Below are positions 60,564 through 64,000 of a stretch of 64,000 nt of DNA, piece by piece. Position numbers and translations under genes: made by a program. Numbering within the stretch: the stretch's first letter is position 1; each line of letters starts with the position of its first letter. This DNA comes from Arthrobacter sp. UKPF54-2. GTDB taxonomy: Bacteria > Actinomycetota > Actinomycetes > Actinomycetales > Micrococcaceae. Below the pieces are notes generated by a model that was given only the letters and a program-made list of their open reading frames with translations, had not been told where the DNA came from and made no database searches. The stretch covers positions 1,240,001-1,304,000 of the forward strand of contig NZ_CP040174.1 in the NCBI RefSeq assembly GCF_007858535.1. The letters run 5' to 3'.

Positions 60564-60902
60564 CTAGCTCCCGGGGTAGGCCGAGAGCAGTTCCGCCATG
60601 CCCGGCGCGCTGCCCCAGCCCGCGGCGGCCGCGGCGGCGGCAAACAGCACGCCGGCCAGGCCGAAACTGGCGGCCGTGACGGTGCCGAGGAACTTCCAGT
60701 CCTCGCGCAGGACGCTCCGGACCGTGTCGGGCATCCGCAGGGCGGGGGAGATCAGGTTCGGGGCGCTGTCCACCGATCCGTCATCGAGGTAGGCCACCAC
60801 CCGGCCGCCCGCGCGGTCCACCCGCATGGTGCTGATGTGGTTTCCGTGCCGGGCCAGCAGGATGTCGTGGCCAACGAGCTGGCGGCGCTGAAGAGCGGGC
60901 AT
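60564..60902 (-). CDS. small membrane-anchored hypothetical protein
   Basis: The 112-residue product has a soluble N-terminus (1-70) with a strand-rich segment (RQLVGHDILLARHGNHISTM and GGRVVAYLDDGSVDSAPN) and a C-terminal hydrophobic helix (LGTVTAASFGLAGVLFAAAA). GGGAGA lies 6 nt before the ATG at 60902. It is convergent with the flavin reductase gene and divergent from the CoA ligase gene. No family is recognised. Confidence 0.7.
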   Translation of the reverse strand: MPALQRRQLVGHDILLARHGNHISTMRVDRAGGRVVAYLDDGSVDSAPNLISPALRMPDTVRSVLREDWKFLGTVTAASFGLAGVLFAAAAAAAGWGSAPGMAELLSAYPGS

Positions 60903-61130
60903 GGTGTCTCCCGTGAGAAGGGGGCGGATAGAACTGTCCGCACCGTCGGGGGCACCTCCAATTTTACCGCCGCGCCGCTGCCCCCGGCCGGCAAAACCGG
61001 CGTGAGACTGCCCACGGGGGCTGGTGACACCGGTCAAATCTTTGGGATTCCTGTCCCCGGCCCGCGCAGCGGCACTAGAGTGGCACCAGCCGCCGCCGAG
61101 CCGGCGGACGCCGATCAAAGGAGATTTTGC

Positions 61131-62732
61131 GTGTTCTCGAGCCCGTTCCCCGCTGTAGATATCCCCGACGTCAGCCTCTACGAGTACCTCTTCGGTGCTC
61201 TGGCGGAGCAGGACCTGGACCGGGTCGCCGTGGTCGACGGCACCAGCGGCGCGGAAACGAGCTACCGCGAGCTGCGCGACCGGATCAACGCCCTCGCCGG
61301 CGCCGTCGCCGCCCAGGGCCTCGGCGTCCACGGGGTCGCCGCCATCCTGTGCCCGAACATCCCGGCGTTCACCGTGGTCTTCCACGGCCTGCTCCGCGCC
61401 GGAGCCACCGTCACCCCCATCAACTCGCTGTACACGGCGGACGAGATCGAAAAGCAGCTCACCGACGCCGGAGCGACCTGGCTGTTCACGGTGTCCGCCC
61501 TGCTGCCCGCCGCCCGCGAGGCCGCCGACCGCGTCGGAATCGGGGCGGAGCGGCTGGTGGTGCTCGACGGCGCCGAGGGCCACCCCTCGCTGACAGATTT
61601 GCTCACCGCCGGCGCCCCGGCCCCGGACGTCAGCTTCGATCCGGCCACCCACATCGCCGTGCTGCCCTACTCCTCCGGCACCACCGGCCGACCCAAGGGC
61701 GTGATGCTCAGCCACCGGAACCTGGTGGCGAACGTGGAACAGTCGCGCGGGCTGCTCAAGGTCACTCCGGAGGACCGGTTGCTGGCCCTGCTGCCGTTCT
61801 TCCACATCTACGGACTGACCGTGCTGCTGAACCTGGCCCTGCGGGAGCGGGCCCGCCTGGTGACTATCCCCAGGTTCGACCTCGCGGAATTCCTGCGGAT
61901 GATCCAGGACCACAAATGCAGCTACCTCTTCATCGCCCCGCCGGTGGCCGTGGCGCTGTCCAAGCACCCGATGGTGGCGGACTACGACGTCAGCTCCGTC
62001 CACACCACGCTCTCCGGCGCGGCGCCGCTGGACGGCGAGCTCGGCGCGCGGCTGGCCGAGCGGCTCGGCTGCCGGGTGCTGCAGGGCTACGGCATGACCG
62101 AGATGAGCCCCGTGTCCCACCTGATTCCGGTCGACGCAACGGACGTGCCGGTCAGCTCGGTCGGCTACACGGTGCCCAACATGGAATGCAAGCTGCTCGA
62201 CCCCGCCACGGGGGAGGAGATCGAGGTCCCCACCGAGGGAACCAGCGCCCCGGGACACCTGCTCTGCCGCGGACCGAACGTGATGCTGGGCTACCTGAAC
62301 CGGCCCGAGGAAACGGCGGACACGCTGGACGCGGACGGGTTCCTGCACACCGGCGACATCGCCACGGTGCGGGCCGACGGCGTTGTGACGGTGGTGGACC
62401 GGCTCAAGGAACTGATCAAGTACAAGGGCTACCAGATTGCGCCGGCCGAGCTCGAAGCGCTGCTGCTGACCCACCCCGGCATCGCGGATGCCGCCGTGAT
62501 CGGAACGGCCGACGCCGACGGCCAGGAGGTGCCGATGGCGTTCGTTGTGCGCCAGCCGGGCCCCGACGGCGAGGCGCTGGACGAGGGAGCCGTGCAGGAC
62601 TTTGTGGCCGCCAGGGTGGCGCCGTTCAAGAAGGTCCGGCGCGTCGAGTTCATCGACGCCGTGCCGAAGTCCTCCTCCGGAAAGATCCTGCGCCGGATGC
62701 TGAAGACTGCACAGCCGGCGCCGCAGGCCTAG
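61131..62732 (+). CDS. 4-coumarate--CoA ligase-like AMP-forming enzyme
   Basis: The 533-residue ANL-superfamily ligase carries the AMP-binding motif PYSSGTTGRPKGVMLSH (about 180-196), GYGMTEMSPV (about 320-329), HTGDIATV, the hinge RLKELIKYKGYQIAPAE and the catalytic lysine in KSSSGKILRR near the end. It activates an aromatic or medium-chain acid with ATP and CoA. The GTG start at 61131 has AAAGGAGAT 5 nt upstream. Its place beside the catechol genes suggests hydroxycinnamates or other aromatic acids, but context alone cannot fix the substrate. Confidence 0.92.
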   Translation: MFSSPFPAVDIPDVSLYEYLFGALAEQDLDRVAVVDGTSGAETSYRELRDRINALAGAVAAQGLGVHGVAAILCPNIPAFTVVFHGLLRAGATVTPINSLYTADEIEKQLTDAGATWLFTVSALLPAAREAADRVGIGAERLVVLDGAEGHPSLTDLLTAGAPAPDVSFDPATHIAVLPYSSGTTGRPKGVMLSHRNLVANVEQSRGLLKVTPEDRLLALLPFFHIYGLTVLLNLALRERARLVTIPRFDLAEFLRMIQDHKCSYLFIAPPVAVALSKHPMVADYDVSSVHTTLSGAAPLDGELGARLAERLGCRVLQGYGMTEMSPVSHLIPVDATDVPVSSVGYTVPNMECKLLDPATGEEIEVPTEGTSAPGHLLCRGPNVMLGYLNRPEETADTLDADGFLHTGDIATVRADGVVTVVDRLKELIKYKGYQIAPAELEALLLTHPGIADAAVIGTADADGQEVPMAFVVRQPGPDGEALDEGAVQDFVAARVAPFKKVRRVEFIDAVPKSSSGKILRRMLKTAQPAPQA

Positions 62733-62751
62733 CCCGCGCTCCGCCTAAGCC

Positions 62752-63183
62752 CTAGTCGGCGGTGTCGGTCTTGGCGATGTAAACGTCGCAGGGGGCGTTG
62801 TGGGCCACACTGTTCGCAACGCTCCCCAGCACCCGGCCGAGGCCGCGCATCCGGCGGTTTCCGACCACGATCATTTGCGCGCCGGAACGCTCCGCCTCCT
62901 GGATCAGGGCCTCCGCCGGCTTGCCCCGGGCGGCGGCGTAGGTGACGTTGATCTCCGCCGTGCGCAGGCTCTCCGCGACCGACTTGGCGACCTTCTCGGC
63001 GTCGTCGGCGTCGGAAACGATCCACCGGTCGCTGCCGCTGCTGAACACTTCGGTGCGGTCGCTGTCGAAGGCGCTTACCACGTGCAGCGTGGCACCCAGG
63101 GAGGCCGCCAGGTCCCGGGCGGTGTGGGCTGCCTTCAGGGCAGTTTCACTGCCGTCGACGCCGACAACGATGATTCCGGTCAT
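62752..63183 (-). CDS. universal stress protein
   Basis: The 143-residue product is a single USP domain: GIIVVGVDGSETALKAAHTA at the start, and the ATP motif G-2x-G-9x-G-S/N (VGNRRMRGLGRVLGSVANSV), ending CDVYIAKTDTAD. ATG 63183 has GAGGAG about 5 nt upstream, better than the upstream in-frame start at 63201. It is convergent with the CoA ligase gene and is the second USP gene of the window. Confidence 0.93.
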   Translation of the reverse strand: MTGIIVVGVDGSETALKAAHTARDLAASLGATLHVVSAFDSDRTEVFSSGSDRWIVSDADDAEKVAKSVAESLRTAEINVTYAAARGKPAEALIQEAERSGAQMIVVGNRRMRGLGRVLGSVANSVAHNAPCDVYIAKTDTAD

Positions 63184-63247
63184 GGGGACTCCTCTGATCA
63201 AGCGAAACTAGGGTCAGGCACGGTTCGGGCCACAGCAATGCTTCAGG

Positions 63248-64000
63248 CTACAACGCCGCGACGGCTTCCCCCAGCACCGGCGCCAGACGCCGGACACCTT
63301 CTTCGATGGCGTCGGGAGGGACCGCGCTGTACGCCAGCCGCAGTTTGTTGGACGGCTCATCCGAGGGGGTGAAGGCCGCCCCCGGAATAAAGACGACGCC
63401 GGCGTCGATGGCCTTCTGCAGCAGCGGATAGGTGTCGACGCCCTCGGGCAGGGTCACCCAGACGAAGAAACCGCCCTCCGGCCGCGTCCAGCTCAGCCCC
63501 TCCGGCATGTACTTTTCCAGGGCGGCGAGCATCGCCTCGCAGCGCTCCTGGTAGAGCCCGCGGTAGGTGGCGATCTGCCCGCGCCAGTCGTAGTCCCGCA
63601 GGTACGCGGAGACCAGCATCTGGTTGAGGGTCGGCGGGCACAGGGTGACGGCCTCCGAGGCCAGGTAGTAGCGGCGCTGCAGGTGCGCCGGGACCAGGGC
63701 CCAGCCGATCCGCAAGCCCGGGGCGAAGATCTTGGAGAAGGAACCCATGTAGATCACGTCGTCCGGGTTGCCGGCCCGCAACGGGGTCAGCGGCTCGCCG
63801 TCAAAGCGCAACAGCCCGTAGGGGTTGTCCTCCAGAATGAGAATATTCGCATTGCGGCATATATCCACGATCTGCTGGCGGCGCTCGGCGGCCAGCGTGA
63901 TGCCGGACGGGTTGTTGAAGCTCGGGATGGTGTAGAGGAACTTGATGTTTTTGCCCGCGGTCTGCAGGGCGGCGATCTTGGCCTCCAGGAGGTCCGGAAC
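63248..64000 (-). CDS. PLP-dependent aminotransferase, 2-aminoadipate type (5' end beyond the window)
   Basis: The frame stays open to the end of the window, so at least 250 C-terminal residues are present. It contains IPSFNNPSGITLAAERRQQI, ILILEDNPYGLLRF, the PLP lysine in YMGSFSKIFAPGLRIGW and EGGFFVWVTLPEGVDTYPLL, which indicate a fold-type I aminotransferase of the 2-aminoadipate/valine-pyruvate (LysN-like) group. The HTH domain of MocR regulators would lie upstream if present and cannot be judged. It is downstream in orientation from the USP gene region and is independent of the aromatic genes. Confidence 0.88.
   Translation of the reverse strand, partial: VPDLLEAKIAALQTAGKNIKFLYTIPSFNNPSGITLAAERRQQIVDICRNANILILEDNPYGLLRFDGEPLTPLRAGNPDDVIYMGSFSKIFAPGLRIGWALVPAHLQRRYYLASEAVTLCPPTLNQMLVSAYLRDYDWRGQIATYRGLYQERCEAMLAALEKYMPEGLSWTRPEGGFFVWVTLPEGVDTYPLLQKAIDAGVVFIPGAAFTPSDEPSNKLRLAYSAVPPDAIEEGVRRLAPVLGEAVAAL

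Noticed and set aside
60564..62474. 636-codon open frame antisense to the CoA ligase gene
   Set aside because: The ligase on the plus strand has all family motifs. Only the part at 60564-60902 of the minus frame looks real.

Overview
The window is a chromosomal segment of a high-GC actinobacterium, most like Arthrobacter/Pseudarthrobacter (Micrococcaceae). This is inferred from the strong G/C bias at third codon positions, many GTG/TTG starts, a csoR-copZ-copA operon with actinobacterial-type operators, WXG100-type proteins, a LigC-type ATP-dependent ligase and beta-ketoadipate gene content. No rRNA, tRNA, CRISPR array, transposase or phage module was seen. The genus is an inference, not a database result.

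Region 1 (1-18 kb) is mostly housekeeping and stress genes. It starts with two tandem membrane-anchored proteins carrying L7/L12 C-terminal-like segments, then a 640-bp gap with a cluster of DnaA boxes, then dnaB. Next come a double-hotdog thioesterase, DoxX, a MATE exporter, a CGNR regulator divergent from an EamA transporter, an orphan WXG100 protein, the csoR-copZ-copA copper operon with two operators, universal stress proteins, a BNR-repeat/ThiS-like pair and ligC.

Region 2 (16.8-30 kb) is a complete shikimate-to-TCA-cycle route: an MHS-family symporter and IclR regulator (divergent), quinate/shikimate dehydrogenase, 3-dehydroshikimate dehydratase, pcaHGBDC in overlapping frames, then pcaF-pcaI-pcaJ and a PcaR-type IclR regulator. 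Region 3 (30-33.4 kb) holds a small membrane protein, a diacylglycerol-kinase-family lipid kinase, a membrane ACT-domain protein and mscL. Region 4 (33.4-36.7 kb) is a 4-hydroxybenzoate module: FUSC exporter, IclR regulator and pobA, each preceded by a near-identical 15-bp palindrome.

Region 5 (36.8-50 kb) has an NTF2-like protein, a ferric/phosphonate-type ABC importer, a secreted phosphoesterase, GNAT, histidine phosphatase and EEP genes, purB, a WXG100-like/alpha-beta-hydrolase pair, a holin-like membrane protein and an aminotransferase. Region 6 (50-54 kb) encodes a 2-oxoacid dehydrogenase complex (E1alpha, E1beta, E2). Region 7 (54-60.6 kb) is the catechol branch: catR-catB-catC, then catA, an aromatic-acid symporter, benD and a flavin reductase, with a shared promoter-operator motif ahead of catR and catA. 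The end holds a 4-coumarate-CoA-ligase-like enzyme, a universal stress protein and a truncated aminotransferase.

Taken together, about half of the window is aromatic-acid catabolism that converges on beta-ketoadipate. Protocatechuate arrives from shikimate (quiB/quiC) or 4-hydroxybenzoate (pobA), catechol arrives from benzoate-type diols (benD), and pcaD plus pcaFIJ finish both branches. Separate IclR or LysR regulators with visible operator candidates sit at each sub-cluster. Several genes show a TANNNT hexamer 6-7 nt before the start codon, which suggests leaderless mRNAs.
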